Source: Helianthus annuus | Lineage: Eukaryota > Streptophyta > Magnoliopsida > Asterales > Asteraceae | Reading direction: 5' to 3' | Assembly (NCBI RefSeq): GCF_002127325.2 | Contig: NC_035447.2 | Coordinates: 29,261,249-29,325,248 of the forward strand | DNA: 64,000 bases | Position numbers and translations under genes: made by a program | The notes under the pieces: model-generated | Databases searched by the model: none | What the model was told of the DNA's origin: nothing | The model's input: only the letters and a program-made list of their open reading frames with translations | Shown: piece by piece, positions 31,859 through 44,884 of the stretch | Layout of the letters: the number at the start of each line of letters is the position of its first letter | Numbering within the stretch: the first letter of the stretch is position 1

Positions 31859-34381
31859 ACCCCAGATATCACTGAGCATAAAGACCTAGTATCTCAGAAT
31901 ACGGTACCTTTCAAACAAGATTTCGGGGGTTACCCATATATCCAAGAATAGTTACCCACTAATTAAGTAAGTTTGATTTAGGTTTATATCTCGTTTCAAT
32001 TTACTAAATGTGCGAAAATCTACTGACACACCCACAGTAAGATTGTTTATCACATTTTGACTTTACAATTCTTTAGCGTGCTGTGATAGTCCACTGATGT
32101 ACTATCATTTCCTCTTTTATGCAACAAAAACTCATATTTCAATTTTATCATGTTTTTGTCTTTTTCAAATTTTCTGATGTTTTTGGATTTTCTAAAAATT
32201 CTTACTCCCCCTAAAATTCAAATACATCTAAAGAAAATTAAAAACAAACTGTACAGAACATGACAACTAATATCGAAATACTTCAATTCTCCATCCGTTT
32301 GGCTTAAACAATCAGAACTCCCCTTCACAACAAACTATTTTCCCATAATGATTTCAAAACACTCAAGTTTGTATTAATCAGAATGGTTTTTTCCGGAAAA
32401 TAAGTTTAGTTGTTTTTATCTTTTGTAAAATTGGGGCAAAATTATCACATTGTTTACCAATTTCATGAATGATAGTTAAGTCAAGTTCAATTTAATGACC
32501 TTGATTTAACCACTTGTAAGATTTACACCAATCACTACCATACAACCACTTGTAGATTTAGCAATTAAGCTTATCAAACCTGTTTTTCAACCAATTACCA
32601 TCTTTTGGTTGAATTCTCAAGGTGCCGATTCCTACTCCTCGCTTACAAACCTGGGAGTTCCGGCAAGTCCTGCAACTTCTCAAACACAAATTTAGAAAGA
32701 TGCCGATTCATGATCCACAATACCATCTTGGGATCTCCGGCAAGTCAGGATTTTATTCTTGAAAAAATATATCCACCCAAGCCTGACCTTCCTTGGGTGT
32801 AACCTCATCGTTTTCATTGTTTCTTTCAACCGACCTGTAAACCCATCCTTTGGAAACATAAAAATCTTTAATGCTCTGGGCCTTACCACTGACCATTTTT
32901 CCAAAGATGCGTTTTACATTTCCGTTAAAAGTTTTTTTCAACACCAATTTTCTTCTTATCAGAATAAAATTGATTTGAAATTTCAACTTTTCCGATTTTA
33001 GATTTGTAATTTTTAGCATTTAGTGGCGGAAAATTCACATCGTCCACTTTCGGAACTTTCTTTTCAATCTTTTTCTCAACACGTGGCTCCTCTGATTTTA
33101 TGGAATCAGATTCATCACCAGAACAATTACCTGAACCTTTCACAACCCATTTCTGATTTGGCACATTTTCTTTCCTTTTTGAAGCACTCTTTGAACATTT
33201 CTCCTTTTTCGAAAGTTGAATTTTCAAAGCCAGTAAACTTCCGGGTTGACAGTTCAGTATTTTCAACAACTTTTTCTTTCATTTTTCTTGAGACTTCTTG
33301 TTTTGGTCGAAATGTCTTTGGACAATCTTTCGCAACATGACCCACAGCTTTACACTGAAAACAAGATCTCTTTTCAACCTTCTTCGGATCTTCCTTCTTC
33401 TTCATGTCCTCTTGCTTCTTAGCAAGGAATTCTTGATTCGTTTGATTTCTGGAAAATTTTTCTTTTTCAGCTTCTGTAGTTTTTCCTGCAACAAACATTG
33501 TTTTTGGTTTATAAACTTTTTCATTTTTATAGTTTTTCTGTGGAGTAAAACCAAGACCTTTCTTTTTGAAATTACGATTATGGTTTGGTTTCTGTCGGAA
33601 ACTATAACCACAATTGTAACCCATTTTCTTGTTGATTCTCTGTTGATCTCTTGAAGTGTATTGTTTAGGTTTTCCATTAAGATTGAAATCTTTTATTTCA
33701 GAAATATTAATTTCTGTTATTTTGAAAACCTTTTGAATCATTTCAAGTTTGACACTTCTTATTGGAAAACTCTCGTCAGAATATAACTTGTCAGAACCTT
33801 TCAAAGTATATGCTACTTTGACTGATTCATCATTCAAATTAGATTTCGAAAGTAAAAACTCTTTATCAAAAACCCGTTTGTCCTTTTTATTTGTCGGCTT
33901 TGACGTATTTGACCCAGACTTTGACTTGGGTTTGGACTCCGGTTTTGACTTCTCATTGTCATCGCTGTCTAACACCTGATCGACCATACTTTTTATCAAA
34001 TTTGACTCATGATCAGTGTCTGATGACGTATATGTGACATCAATACTTTCTGGTAAGTTATCCGACGACCCAGACTCCCATTTCAAATTGATCGCTTTAT
34101 TGACTCTTTCTGAATTTGGATTTCGAGGTGAATATCCATTTTCGACCGGGGGCGGACATCTATTGTAGGATACACTCGGTTTCTTACCAGAAGCTTTCAA
34201 TTTTTCTTCTTCATTTGTCACACACTTTTCTTCATCCGATGTCTGCTCTTCTTTGAACGTCTTCAAATCTTTCACCACCAGATAAATCCTGTCAACAACA
34301 AAAGTAGAACATGAGTAACTGTCTAATAATTTCTTAACTTTCTCAGTTTCTATCTTTTGTGTTGCCAACTCAAGCTCGAGA

Positions 34382-37300
34382 TGTGACAACCCTCTCAAAA
34401 CCAGGTATCCGTACGACTTAATTAATTATTAATTGTTGCCTAATTACTGTGCTTTACTGAGTTTGCTGATAAACTGCTACTTGATTGTTGGTACTTGTAC
34501 ATATCTGCATCATACTTTGATATTCCTGTCACTACACTACTTATTTGTTTAAACCTTAGTGACAAACATGATGCACAAAAGCACAGTAGCACTAAACGGA
34601 TACACAGTGAACTTGCTGGTATAGCCAGCATCAGGCAAACACTGCCTCTAAAGGCCTGAATGAGCCAGAATTATTTTACTACACCCATAGTGTGTGTAGG
34701 GATACAAGGGTTGTATGATTACGTCTCTAGGGATAAGATAAAGAGATTTGGATGTGCCTAAAACGAACCTTAAGCACGAAACACAGCACTTTTACCAATA
34801 TACTAGCTTCTAGCTAATTAATAAAGTGCCAAAACATGAGGAATTATTCCTGACACCTTGCAGAATAAATTGTGTCGCTAAAAATATTATTTGTGACGCT
34901 TAACGGATAACTTAAGCACTTTAACGGATTACTATCCAACCGAACAACCGGACAATACCCGGAACATAAAAATATTGCCAAAATTAATATTGGTATTTTT
35001 CTGAGCCAGTTAGGGTCCCTGATTACCCTAACACCCGCTTCCTAATGCATTAAACAACTAACGGGGTTAGACCTCACACTTAATGCACTTAACGTAACTG
35101 AGCCGTAACTGAACGATTGAAAACGAACCGGATGTCATTACATCCTAAGGAAATCGGCCAACTAGTGGGACCGGGGAGGGTACACATTTGAATATTTAAT
35201 TAGATTGCACGTTGATCGAGGACGAAATCTCTATAAAAAGCCCCACTCTCTCTCACATTTACACACACTAATCAAGAAACTCTCTCTCCCTCTCCCTCTC
35301 CCTCCTCTCGGCCGAGATCACCACCACCCCCACATCCGTTTTTCGGTTCAAGTCTTGACATTCCAAGGGTATACAAGTGTCGGTGGTTACGTACAACGGA
35401 GCTCGGAACAAACGGAACGCGAAGGACCTCTACCGTTTGCTATTATCCACTCAGTTTTCGCCATAGATCTTCCCTAGCCCCGAGCTAGAGGTATAACGTT
35501 TAAAACTCATTATTAATCGTGTCTAAAGTGGTTAAAAGGATTTTTGATGGTTGAATGTCGGTAACCCGCTAAATGAAACTTTAAAGTCTTCAAAAACGTG
35601 TATTTCGTTGGATAAAAGCACATAACGCGTGTAAAAGTCGTAGTACTTGAATATGTTGATTAATATGGCCCGATCTACGATGTGGTGGCTCTCATCATCG
35701 TTTAACCCGACTTTGTCCGGATCGCGTATCTTGACATACACTTGTTTCTTGTGTACAAGGGTTAAAAGGTGAAACTCCACCACACGGGAAACATGAACTT
35801 GTGTAAAAATGTTTTGACATGAAAAATAGTATCTAAAACAAGCCGATCTACGGATGTACAAGTGGTATATTCGTAGGACCGGGTGTCGAGAAAATCACGT
35901 TTTTATAAAAATGGGTAAGATATGAATAAGTATGATTTTCTATAAACTACAAGTGTAGAAACACTTGTACATAAAAGATCCGACAAAATATTGAGTTTTT
36001 ACAAAAGTTGTCGGGAAGTTGTGAAGAGTGATTGTTTCTAAAAACGGGGTTTTTACAAGACTAAGTTATTATATGAATAGATCCACTAATATAAAGTGAT
36101 CTACAAAACGACTCTTGGAAAAATTACAAGTTCATGTGGTAATACGACCTCGCAAAATAATCTACAATTTGAAGTGTTAAAACTTGTTTAGCATGTTGGA
36201 AAATTGTTTCGGTTGATTTGATAAATTGTTGAGATGTTTTTGTAAAAGAAAATGATACGCTTGAAAGCGTGGCCACCTCCAGTTACAGGGGAAACTCTGG
36301 CGAAATTTTCTAAAAATCTAACACTTAGAATATTTACAAGTGTTGGAATTATTTTTGAAGTATTTACAAAATATATTTCGCCATGACTTTATTAAATATT
36401 CGGAGGTGGGATTTTCACAAAAATAAACGTGATAAATATTTAATCAATAAATATATTTTTCACAACACTGTTTATGATTATTTTGTGAAAATGTATAAAT
36501 ATTATTTTTAGAGTAAAAATAATATTTACAACTTTGTCGAACTCAAAATAATACAAACGCTTATACGACAAGCATAAAAGTTACAACGGTAATTTCTATT
36601 ACCACCTAATCATTAAAACGTAACTTACGCTTTACGCAGAAATATTCATCGACACGTATGTTGTCAACGTATTATTTTGGAAAAGAATTATGTAAAGAAA
36701 ATATATTATTTTTGAGAAAAATAATTATATTTTGGAATAAGAAATAAAATTTATTAAGTGGGACTTAATGAGATAATATGAATACACATGTATTTAAATC
36801 CCCCATCCTTGGGAAGGAAAGTAAAATACCAAGTATACACACGAAGCGGTTGTCTAACCGTTTCCCAAAAATATCAACTATGAAGCTAAAGCACGGCCAT
36901 CCGTCTAATAGAATTAGTACATGTAGGTCGTTGCGCAGCACACGGATATTCGGATTACTGATTTAGTGACGCCTTCACTGTGAGTTCATGTCCCCCTTTT
37001 CTCTTAACTGTTTTCAGTTTTATAAACTGCGGGGGTGAAATACATGTTACAATGATTATGGATATGTTATACATGGTATGATTAGCGTAAGGAGAGTTAC
37101 TTTTAGATCATGTGAATGGGTAGGCGGAAACTTGAGGTCATTAATCCTCAGGGTGGGGACCGAGGGGCAGGAGCGGTAGATCTATTTGGGTGTAGCGAGC
37201 CCAGTCCCAGGTCCAGCAGAACGGACCTTGGGATGACTTTGTTCCCGACGCATAAATTTGCTAGGTTTGAGCCTTCCTACTTGCATTTACACATATCAAT

Positions 37301-37763
37301 GGCCTTGCAAACCATTGGTGATCTCTTTTTCCTTATTTGCTACATACCAGGGTTTTTGATAAAGATAAAGGTTTATTTACTCATTTTCGCATGAACTCGC
37401 TCAACATTATTGTTGATTTTTCAACTTACATGTATTTCAGGGAATTAAGGATCTGGCACGGTTTAGCAGGATTTCCCGCTGCATTTAGATTCAGAGTCAT
37501 CCGGGGTTCAAGGCTCATGGCTCTTTCCTGGACAAGCCATGGCCCCTGAACCGTGTTTATTTTGTTTGCATTATGGTAGTAGTTGTACTGTTTAAGACAA
37601 GTAATGGTTGTTGGGGGTTTACCCATTTAGACAATGTTTGACAATTTTATTTTCAATGGATGACTTTGCATGATTTTAAATTCATATAGCTTGTTATGGT
37701 TAAGCTATGGTATTAAGAAGTCACACCAAATTAACCACGCTTCCGCAAAGCCAGGGTGTGACA
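34382..37763 (+). mobile_element. 5' LTR of gypsy-C (3382 bp)
   Basis: Begins TGTGACAACCCTCTC and ends AGGGTGTGACA. A TATA box CTCTATAAAAAGCC lies at about 35230-35243, followed by a pyrimidine-rich CTCTCTCC stretch that probably marks the transcription start. The small ORFs inside occur identically in the other LTR and look like chance frames. Confidence 0.95.
35230..35243 (+). promoter_or_regulatory. Core promoter (TATA box) of gypsy-C LTR
   Basis: CTATAAAAAG about 850 bases into the LTR, followed within 40 bases by a CT-rich initiator-like region. The same site is at about 45733-45746 in the 3' LTR. Confidence 0.7.
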
Positions 37764-37766
37764 GCT

Positions 37767-37778
37767 TGGTATCAGAGC
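37767..37778 (+). promoter_or_regulatory. Primer-binding site of gypsy-C (initiator tRNA-Met)
   Basis: TGGTATCAGAGC three bases after the LTR end. Confidence 0.93.
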
Positions 37779-37917
37779 TCTGATCATAGCGAACTAGGGT
37801 TCATTTTGAGTCTAGACTATGATCACTAGGGCTCTCACGAAAATGTTTTTCTGCATACCACTTAAGTCCAGATCCAAAACTTTTTATAAACAAATGTTGA
37901 GCATATTTTTATATTAG

Positions 37918-38135
37918 GCTCAGTCTGGGAGGCTGAGGCTCGGTCTGGGAGGTCGAGGCTCGATCCAATCGATCGAGGTAGATGTCTAGTGGGACTAGGG
38001 AGTCAGTCTGGGAGGCTGGGAAATGTTTGCTAGTGGGACTAGGGAGTCAGTCTGGGAGGCTGGGAGAAATTGGCTAGTGGGACTAGGAAGGACAGTCTGG
38101 GAGGCTGGGAGGCTAGTGGGACTAGGAGGAATATG
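37918..38135 (+). repeat. Tandem repeat in gypsy-C leader
   Basis: About five imperfect units built from GTCTGGGAGGCTGGGA and GGCTAGTGGGACTAGGGA, with a 45-55 base period, upstream of the acidic ORF. Confidence 0.85.
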
Positions 38136-38211
38136 AGATTATTATGTGGTAACTTGTGTGATTACCTGATTTGCTGATATTTGTACATACTTGTGATTGT
38201 ATTACAGACTC

Positions 38212-39849
38212 ATGGATACCTCAGATACAGGAGATTCGGACACTACTGGACCCCGACCCATGGAGTCAGACGAGAGTATGTCATCAGAGCACGAGGTGCA
38301 CACCTCGGATTATACCAGTACAGACGACGACGACTTCCAGCCGTTCGCACTACCTGACGGCGTCGATGAGCCCATCGTTGGTGGTCCTGCTGCGGATCTT
38401 CCTCTCGCTGTGATTCCCGCCCCGATTCCTCTTGCATCCTACCCAGCTTATGAGCTTATGCTTGATGCCGAGGCTGGTGACGATATTGATCTTTTCGATG
38501 ATGAGCTATACGAGGACGAGGATCCTGACCCAGCTCTTTTGCCCGCTGGCGGTCTTTTGATGATCGCCGGTGCTCCTGCCGGAGACTCGCCTGTTCATTC
38601 TCCAGCTCCAGACTCCTTTGAGTCTGTGGCATCTGCTCCATCACATGTGGCGAGCACGCAGCTTTTCGTTCATGACTCGGATCCTGACCAGGCGTCATCT
38701 GCCGCCCCTATGCCGAGCTTTGTTTTTGAGCATGACGATATCGAGGATTCTGACCCTGTATTTCCTCCTGGATTCGATCCAGACCGTGATATTGAGTTCG
38801 TTCATATGGACCAGCCTGTAGAGGACCCCGTTGACCCTGCCGACCCTTTTGATCCTATCGATCCGGACTTTGACTTCGATATGGCGTTTGACGATCCCGA
38901 GCCTGCAGTAGCTCCAGAGCAGGCCGCTGCTTTCGATCCCGCACATGAGCATGGTTTGGCACATGCTGATGTTCCTGATGATCCTATTATGGCGGGTCAG
39001 CCACTTGGCGATGTTCCTGTTGATGATATTCCTTTGTTAGATGCTGACCATGTTGTTGATCCTCTTGTTGACCCTCCGATCGCTGACGTTCCAGTTGACC
39101 CTCATGTCGATCATATTGATCCTGTTGTTGCTCACGTTGATCCTGTTGTTGCTCACGTTGATCCTGTTGTTGCTCACGTTGATCCTGTTTTAGCTCCTGT
39201 TGATCCCTTGCCTATTGAGCCCGAGCATGCTCTGTTTGCAGAGCACATGGATCCCCCTGACGAGGAGGCTCAGCACGGTTGGATACCGGCTGACGAGGAT
39301 GTTCCGCCGCTTCCTCCTCACCGCACTGATGCTCACCATCCTGAGTTCTCGTTTCAGATTCCTTCTGTCATACCTCCAGCGGGGCCTGGAGAGGGCTCTT
39401 CCGCCCATCCATTTGGCCATGTATCGATGCCCATGCCTGTCATGCCTCAGATATCTCCTGTTTCAGCATCCACTTCATCTTTTCCTGTTATGCCTTTTGG
39501 CACTGCCAGCGAGCCTTCTTTCTGGTCTTCGCTACCCGTTATGCCACCCATTGATCCACCTCATATGGGGCATACCCTAGAGGACCTATTGATGTCATTT
39601 GTACACCAGCATGATTCCCATTCTCAGCGTTTGCAGGAGCTCGAGAGAGCTCAGTTGTCTTTTGGTCCATATCTTGGTCCGTCATCCTCATCTGCTCAGC
39701 CATTTCGGTCTTTTCCTCCTGACATTGTTGCTCGACTTTCGATCCTAGAGCAGCAGATTGCATCCGTGATCCGCACCCAGCAGGCCTTGGAGGAGGATTG
39801 GCTTCTCTTTCGCCGCCTACATTATCCTCCACCACCACCACCATTCTAG
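38212..39849 (+). CDS. Acidic Pro/Asp-rich extra ORF upstream of gag in gypsy-C (545 aa)
   Basis: The ATG at 38212 (MDTSDTGDSDTTGP) opens an uninterrupted sense-strand frame between the primer-binding site and gag. The protein is very acidic and low in complexity: Asp/Glu/Pro/Ala-rich through residue 290, with an exact ten-base-pair-scale repeat of VDPVVAH (three copies near residues 305-330). A Ser/Pro/Phe-rich part follows, and then a short coiled-coil-like C-terminus (ARLSILEQQIASVIRTQQA) ending in six prolines and Phe. I recognise no domain. Its codon structure and lack of stops over 1.6 kb argue that it is coding. Extra ORFs are known in several plant Ty3 lineages, but I cannot place this one. 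It may be a regulatory or particle-associated protein. Confidence 0.7.
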   Translation: MDTSDTGDSDTTGPRPMESDESMSSEHEVHTSDYTSTDDDDFQPFALPDGVDEPIVGGPAADLPLAVIPAPIPLASYPAYELMLDAEAGDDIDLFDDELYEDEDPDPALLPAGGLLMIAGAPAGDSPVHSPAPDSFESVASAPSHVASTQLFVHDSDPDQASSAAPMPSFVFEHDDIEDSDPVFPPGFDPDRDIEFVHMDQPVEDPVDPADPFDPIDPDFDFDMAFDDPEPAVAPEQAAAFDPAHEHGLAHADVPDDPIMAGQPLGDVPVDDIPLLDADHVVDPLVDPPIADVPVDPHVDHIDPVVAHVDPVVAHVDPVVAHVDPVLAPVDPLPIEPEHALFAEHMDPPDEEAQHGWIPADEDVPPLPPHRTDAHHPEFSFQIPSVIPPAGPGEGSSAHPFGHVSMPMPVMPQISPVSASTSSFPVMPFGTASEPSFWSSLPVMPPIDPPHMGHTLEDLLMSFVHQHDSHSQRLQELERAQLSFGPYLGPSSSSAQPFRSFPPDIVARLSILEQQIASVIRTQQALEEDWLLFRRLHYPPPPPPF

Positions 39850-40247
39850 AGATCATCGACATTACCAGGGTAGACACCGGTGAGACAGCCGCGATTGTTA
39901 TGCACAGCTTTTGAAGACCATTTGACCACACAGATTTTTGTTGATACATGTGATGTATTGTTTGTATGTAACACTGATATGATGTATTTTGTACAGGGGT
40001 GATGTAACCCCTATGTGATTGATGGATGTACTAACACACTTACTATGCTTATGGTCTTGATATATATGCAATCGCCGCATTCTCATCATATCTGATTTAC
40101 TTGATTGATTATTTTTATATTTGGACATGGGATGTTGGACATGGGATGTTGTGTGTGATATATTGATAACATGAGAAGTTATATGCTATTACTATTACTA
40201 TATACGTATGATTTCTATGGCCTAATCGACGTACGCAACTTTAGAAA

Positions 40248-43200
40248 ATGGCACCAAGACGTCAACCGCAGCCGATGCCCACGACTCAAGAAGAACTGCA
40301 AGGAATCATTGCTGCCGCGATTGCTCAGTATGCTGCATCGCAGGGAGGACCCAGCTGGAGTAGCTCCAATGGCAATGGCAACCAGAATCCCACTCATGGG
40401 TGCACCTTCAAGCAGTTTCTGGACTGTAAGCCCACAAACTTCGACGGCACGGGCGGTGCTGTTGCCTTCGTTCGTTGGGCAGAAAAGACTGATTCCACCA
40501 TTCGTATGAGCAAATGTGCGATCGACCAGCAGGTCACTTACATTTCAGGGCTGTTTCTAGATGGAGCCCTATCTTGGTGGAACCTTCAAGTGCAAACTCT
40601 AGGCGAAGCTGCCGCTTACGCCCTGTCTTGGGCCGAATTGAAAGAGCTTATGCGGAAGAAGTACTGCTCTCGCGCGGAGATTCAAAAGCTTGAAACTGAG
40701 TTTTGGCACTTAAAAGATGGAAGGGTCGAAGATAGCGGAATATGTTCAGAGATTCCACGATCTGTCTCACGTGGTTCCTTATATGGTAACACCCGAGTTT
40801 AAGAGGGTTGAGCGCTTCATCTGGGGATTGGCTCCTCAGATAATCAGTATGGTGACTTCTTCCAAACCCGCAACCATCACAGAAGCCATCGATCTGAGTG
40901 TGGCTTTAACTGAAGAAGCGATTCGGTTAAACAAGTTCGATGAGATTGAACCCAAGAAAAAGGAGACTCATGTGGAGTCATCTAGTGGTAATAAGCGGAA
41001 GTTTTCAAGTTTCAAGCAAAGCACCGGGACGGTGGTCAAGAAGGGAGAAGCGAATGCACCAGTTCAAGATTCAGTTGGTGGTGGAAAGAAGAGCAGGGGA
41101 TACATGGGTGCACAGCCCAAGTGCAACTCATGTCAAAAACATCACTCCGGTCGTTGTGGGTTGAAAGTTTGTGAAGCATGTGGAAAGGTTGGCCACCTGA
41201 AAGAGACTTGTTGGGCAAATGCTGGCCGGGAAGGTCAGGGAGGAAATGGAAATAGAAATACCCGTGGTGGTAATGGGAACCGCCCACAAGGAAATCAAGG
41301 AGGAAATGGAAACCGTGCTAACCAAGCAGGCACCGTGAACCGAAACCAGGGAAACCACCAGGCTGGGAACAATGGTGGAAACGGGCAGAGGCCCGGGTGT
41401 TTTAATTGTGGAGATCAAGGGCACTTCAAGAGGAACTGCCCGGAATTGACCCAAGCTCGTGGAAGAGTTTTCAACATGGAGGCCAGGGAAGCGCGCCAGG
41501 ATCCCAATGTCGTTACTGGTACGTTCCCTGTAAACCAACGCTATGCGTCTGTTTTGTTTGATACTGGTGCCGATTATAGCTTCGTATCGCTAGAATTTAA
41601 GAACATGCTTGGTTTAGCCGCTAGTAAGTTAGATATTCCTTATTCGATCGAGCTAGCTAATGGGAAGTTAGTAGAAGCCAATGAAGTGATTAGAGGTTGC
41701 GTAATCGAGTTAGGAGAGCGTGAGTTTGCTCTCGATCTACTACCAGTCCAGTTAGGAAGCTTCGACGTGGTAGTAGGGATGGATTGGTTAGCAAGTAACA
41801 AGGCGGAGATTGTTTGTCGCGAGAAGATTATCCGTATTCCGACCGACGATGGTGAGACCATTGTTGTTCATGGAGAGAAGCGGGAGACGCCGTTGCGAAT
41901 TATCAGCTGTCTGAAAGCAAGTAAGTGTCTGAAGAAAGGATGTGTTGCTTTTCTAGCACACATCGTGGATAAAAAGGCTGCTGAGCCGAAGATCGAAGAC
42001 ATCCCTGTCGTAAGGGAGTATCCGGAAGTCTTTCCAGAAGACTTGCCTGGCTTGCCGCCTCAGAGGCAAGTGGAATTTCGCATCGACTTAGTTCCAGGCG
42101 CCGCGCCTGTGGCTAAGGCACCTTATAGACTTGCCCCGTCTGAGATGCAAGAGCTATCAACACAACTTCAAGAGTTGTTAGATAAGGGTTTTATTCGACC
42201 AAGCTTCTCGCCTTGGGGAGCTCCAGTTTTGTTTGTCAAGAAGAAGGATGGTAGTTTCCGTATGTGCATTGACTACAGAGAATTGAACAAGCTGACGATC
42301 AAGAATAGGTATCCTTTGCCAAGGATTGATGATCTGTTCGACCAACTTCAAGGTTCAAGTTTCTACTCAAAGATCGATCTTCGATCTGGATATCATCAGC
42401 TTCGGATACAGGAAGAAAGTATTCCGAAGACAGCCTTCAGAACTCGATATGGGCACTACGAGTTCCTTGTCATGCCGTTTGGTTTAACAAACGCACCTGC
42501 AGTGTTCATGGATTTGATGAACCGAGTTTGTAAGCCGTACCTGGATAAGTTTGTGATTGTGTTCATCGACGACATCTTGATCTACTCAAAGACGAAGGCA
42601 GAACACGAGCAACACCTCAGAGCTATCTTAGAGCTACTGAAGAAGGAGCAGTTGTATGCCAAATTCTCTAAGTGTGAGTTTTGGCTGAGAGACGTGCAAT
42701 TCCTTGGGCACGTGGTAAATGAAAGTGGAATTCATGTGGATCCAACCAAGATCGAGGCGATCAAGAATTGGGAAGCGCCAAAGACGCCAACCGAGATCCG
42801 GCAATTCTTGGGTTTGGCTGGTTATTATCGAAGATTTATTGAGGATTTTTCAAAGATCGCTCAGCCATTGACGCTCCTCACGCAAAAGGATAAAAAGTTT
42901 GATTGGGGAATCAAACAGGATGAAGCATTTCAGTTGTTGAAGGATAAGCTTTGCAACGCGCCAATCTTAGCTCTACCGGAAGGTACCGACGATTTTGTGG
43001 TATACTGCGACGCTTCGCGTCAAGGATTGGGTTGTGTGTTGATGCAACGTCAAAAGGTTATCGCCTACGCATCACGCCAACTAAAAGTGCATGAGAAGAA
43101 CTATACCACGCATGATTTGGAGCTAGGCGCAGTGGTTTTTGCTTTGAAGATTTGGAGACACTACCTTTACGGTACGAAGTGTACGATCTTTACAGATCAC

Positions 43201-44850
43201 AAAAGCCTCCAGCATATATTCAACCAGAAGGAGTTGAATATGAGGCAAAGGCGATGGGTTGAGTTGCTGAACGATTACGACTGCGAGATCAAGTATCATC
43301 CAGGGAAGGCGAATGTGGTCGCCGATGCCCTAAGTCGCAAGGAGAGAATCAAGCCCATAAGGGTTAGGGCTATGGAAATGATTATCCAAACCGATCTTTC
43401 CTCACGCATTCGAGCAGCGCAAAAAGAAGCTCTCAAGGAGGAGAACCTTGAGAAAGAATATCTCCGTGGGATGGAGAAGATATTGGTTCCAAACAAGGAA
43501 GGAACGTTATGTTTTGAGAAAAGGATTTGGGTTCCTTTGTTTGGTGATTTAAGAGAAGTTATTTTTGATGAAGCTCACAAGTCACGGTACTCTATCCACC
43601 CGGGAGCGGATAAGATGTACCAAGATCTTAAGGATTATTATTGGTGGCCTAGGATGAAAGGCGATGTTGCTATTTATGTGAGCCAATGTTTGACTTGCGC
43701 TAAGGTTAAGGCAGAATACCAGAAGCCTTCGGGACTTCTGCAGCAACCGAAAATTCCCCAGTGGAAGTGGGAAGAAATATCCATGGATTTTGTTACAAAG
43801 CTGCCAAGAACGCCTAAGGGCCATGACACTATCTGGGTGATAGTGGATCGATTGACGAAGTCAGCACACTTCTTGCCCATCCGTGAAAAGGATCATACAA
43901 GCAAATTGGCTGAAATTTACATGAGAGAGATTGTCACTCGCCATGGAGTACCCCTCTCGATTATTTCTGATAGAGATGGAAGGTTCGTATCGAGGATATG
44001 GCAATCCTTCCAGGAAGCTTTTGGTTCGAAGCTGAATATGAGCACCGCGTTTCACCCGCAGACCGACGGCCAAAGTGAGCGGACGATTCAGACATTGGAA
44101 GACATGCTGAGAGCATGTGTGATGGATTTAGGCGGTAGCTGGGATAAGCATTTACCCCTGGTTGAGTTTTCATACAACAACAGCTACCACACCAGTATTG
44201 GTGCCGCGCCATTCGAAGCTTTATACGGACGCAAGTGCAGGTCGCCGCTCTGTTGGTCTGACGCAGGTGATAGACAATTGGTAGGTCCCGATGTAGTTCA
44301 GGAAACTACAGATAAGATCGCGCAAATCCGAGATCGCATTAGCGCGGCTCGTGATCGCCAGAAGACCTATGCAGATCTGAAAAGGAAACCTCAAGAGTTT
44401 GAGGTTGGGGATATGGTTTTGTTGAAGGTATCACCCTGGAAGGGTGTAGCACGCTTTGGGAAGCGTGGGAAGTTGAATCCACGCTACATTGGTCCTTTTA
44501 AGGTTTTGAAGAAAATTGGAACAGTAGCATACAAGTTGGATCTGCCTGCCGAGCTGAATAACGTTCACGATACATTTCATGTATCCAATCTTAAGAGGAG
44601 TCCAACTCAAGTTAACGTTGCCATTCCTACCGACGAGATTCATATTGATGACACGCTCCACTTCGTTGAAGAACCTGTTGAGGTCACGGATTGGAAAGTT
44701 AACAAGACCCGCCGGAGCAGTGTCAAGCTCGTCAAAGTTCGCTGGAATGCTAGACATGGTCCTGAATTCACCTGGGAGCGTGAAGACCGAATGAAAGAGA
44801 AATACCCCCACCTGTTTCCTAAGAACCCTGCTTCTTCAAGCAGAACCTAA
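40248..44850 (+). pseudogene. gag-pol: Gag-Pol polyprotein of gypsy-C with chromodomain, one frameshift in gag
   Basis: Translation starts at ATG 40248 (MAPRRQPQPMPTTQEEL). The frame shifts by one base near 40708-40716, inside the retrotransposon gag domain, and then stays open to TAA at 44848. In the second frame are zinc knuckles [14 protein letters not shown] and [14 protein letters not shown] (41168-41440), protease [12 protein letters not shown] (about 41558), reverse transcriptase with [11 protein letters not shown] and FIDDILIYS (42370-42590), RNase [11 protein letters not shown] (about 43003), integrase zinc region ending CLTCAKVK and core [22 protein letters not shown] and [11 protein letters not shown] (43600-44090), and a C-terminal chromodomain ([18 protein letters not shown], about 44730-44785). 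The chromodomain and the long LTRs place it in the Tekay/Del chromovirus group. A replicating relative would target heterochromatin. Confidence 0.92.
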
Positions 44851-44884
44851 ATTTCGGGACGAAATTTATTTAACGGGGGGAGAA

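Larger units (their letters stand above)
30717..32752 (-). other. Post-pol region of copia-B
   Basis: Non-coding. Conserved elements on the minus strand are the GATAGT hairpin (32085-32106), two stem-loops (31636-31690 and 31807-31858), the GGTCTTTATGCTCAGTGATATC block (about 31868-31892), and GGGGGAG tracts at 30717-30725 and about 30891-30898 and 32205-32211. A degenerate 60-bp direct repeat with CCGGCAAGTC is at 32620-32755. The pol gene expected between here and gag is absent. Confidence 0.75.

Noticed and set aside
35205..37626. Several short ORFs in the gypsy-C LTR (repeated at 45708-48129)
   Set aside because: They lie in U3/R/U5, have no recognisable domain, and their duplication only reflects the LTR pair.
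40708..40720. Programmed frameshift between gag and pol in gypsy-C
   Set aside because: The shift is in the middle of the gag domain, not at a gag-pol boundary, so a mutation or sequencing error is simpler.
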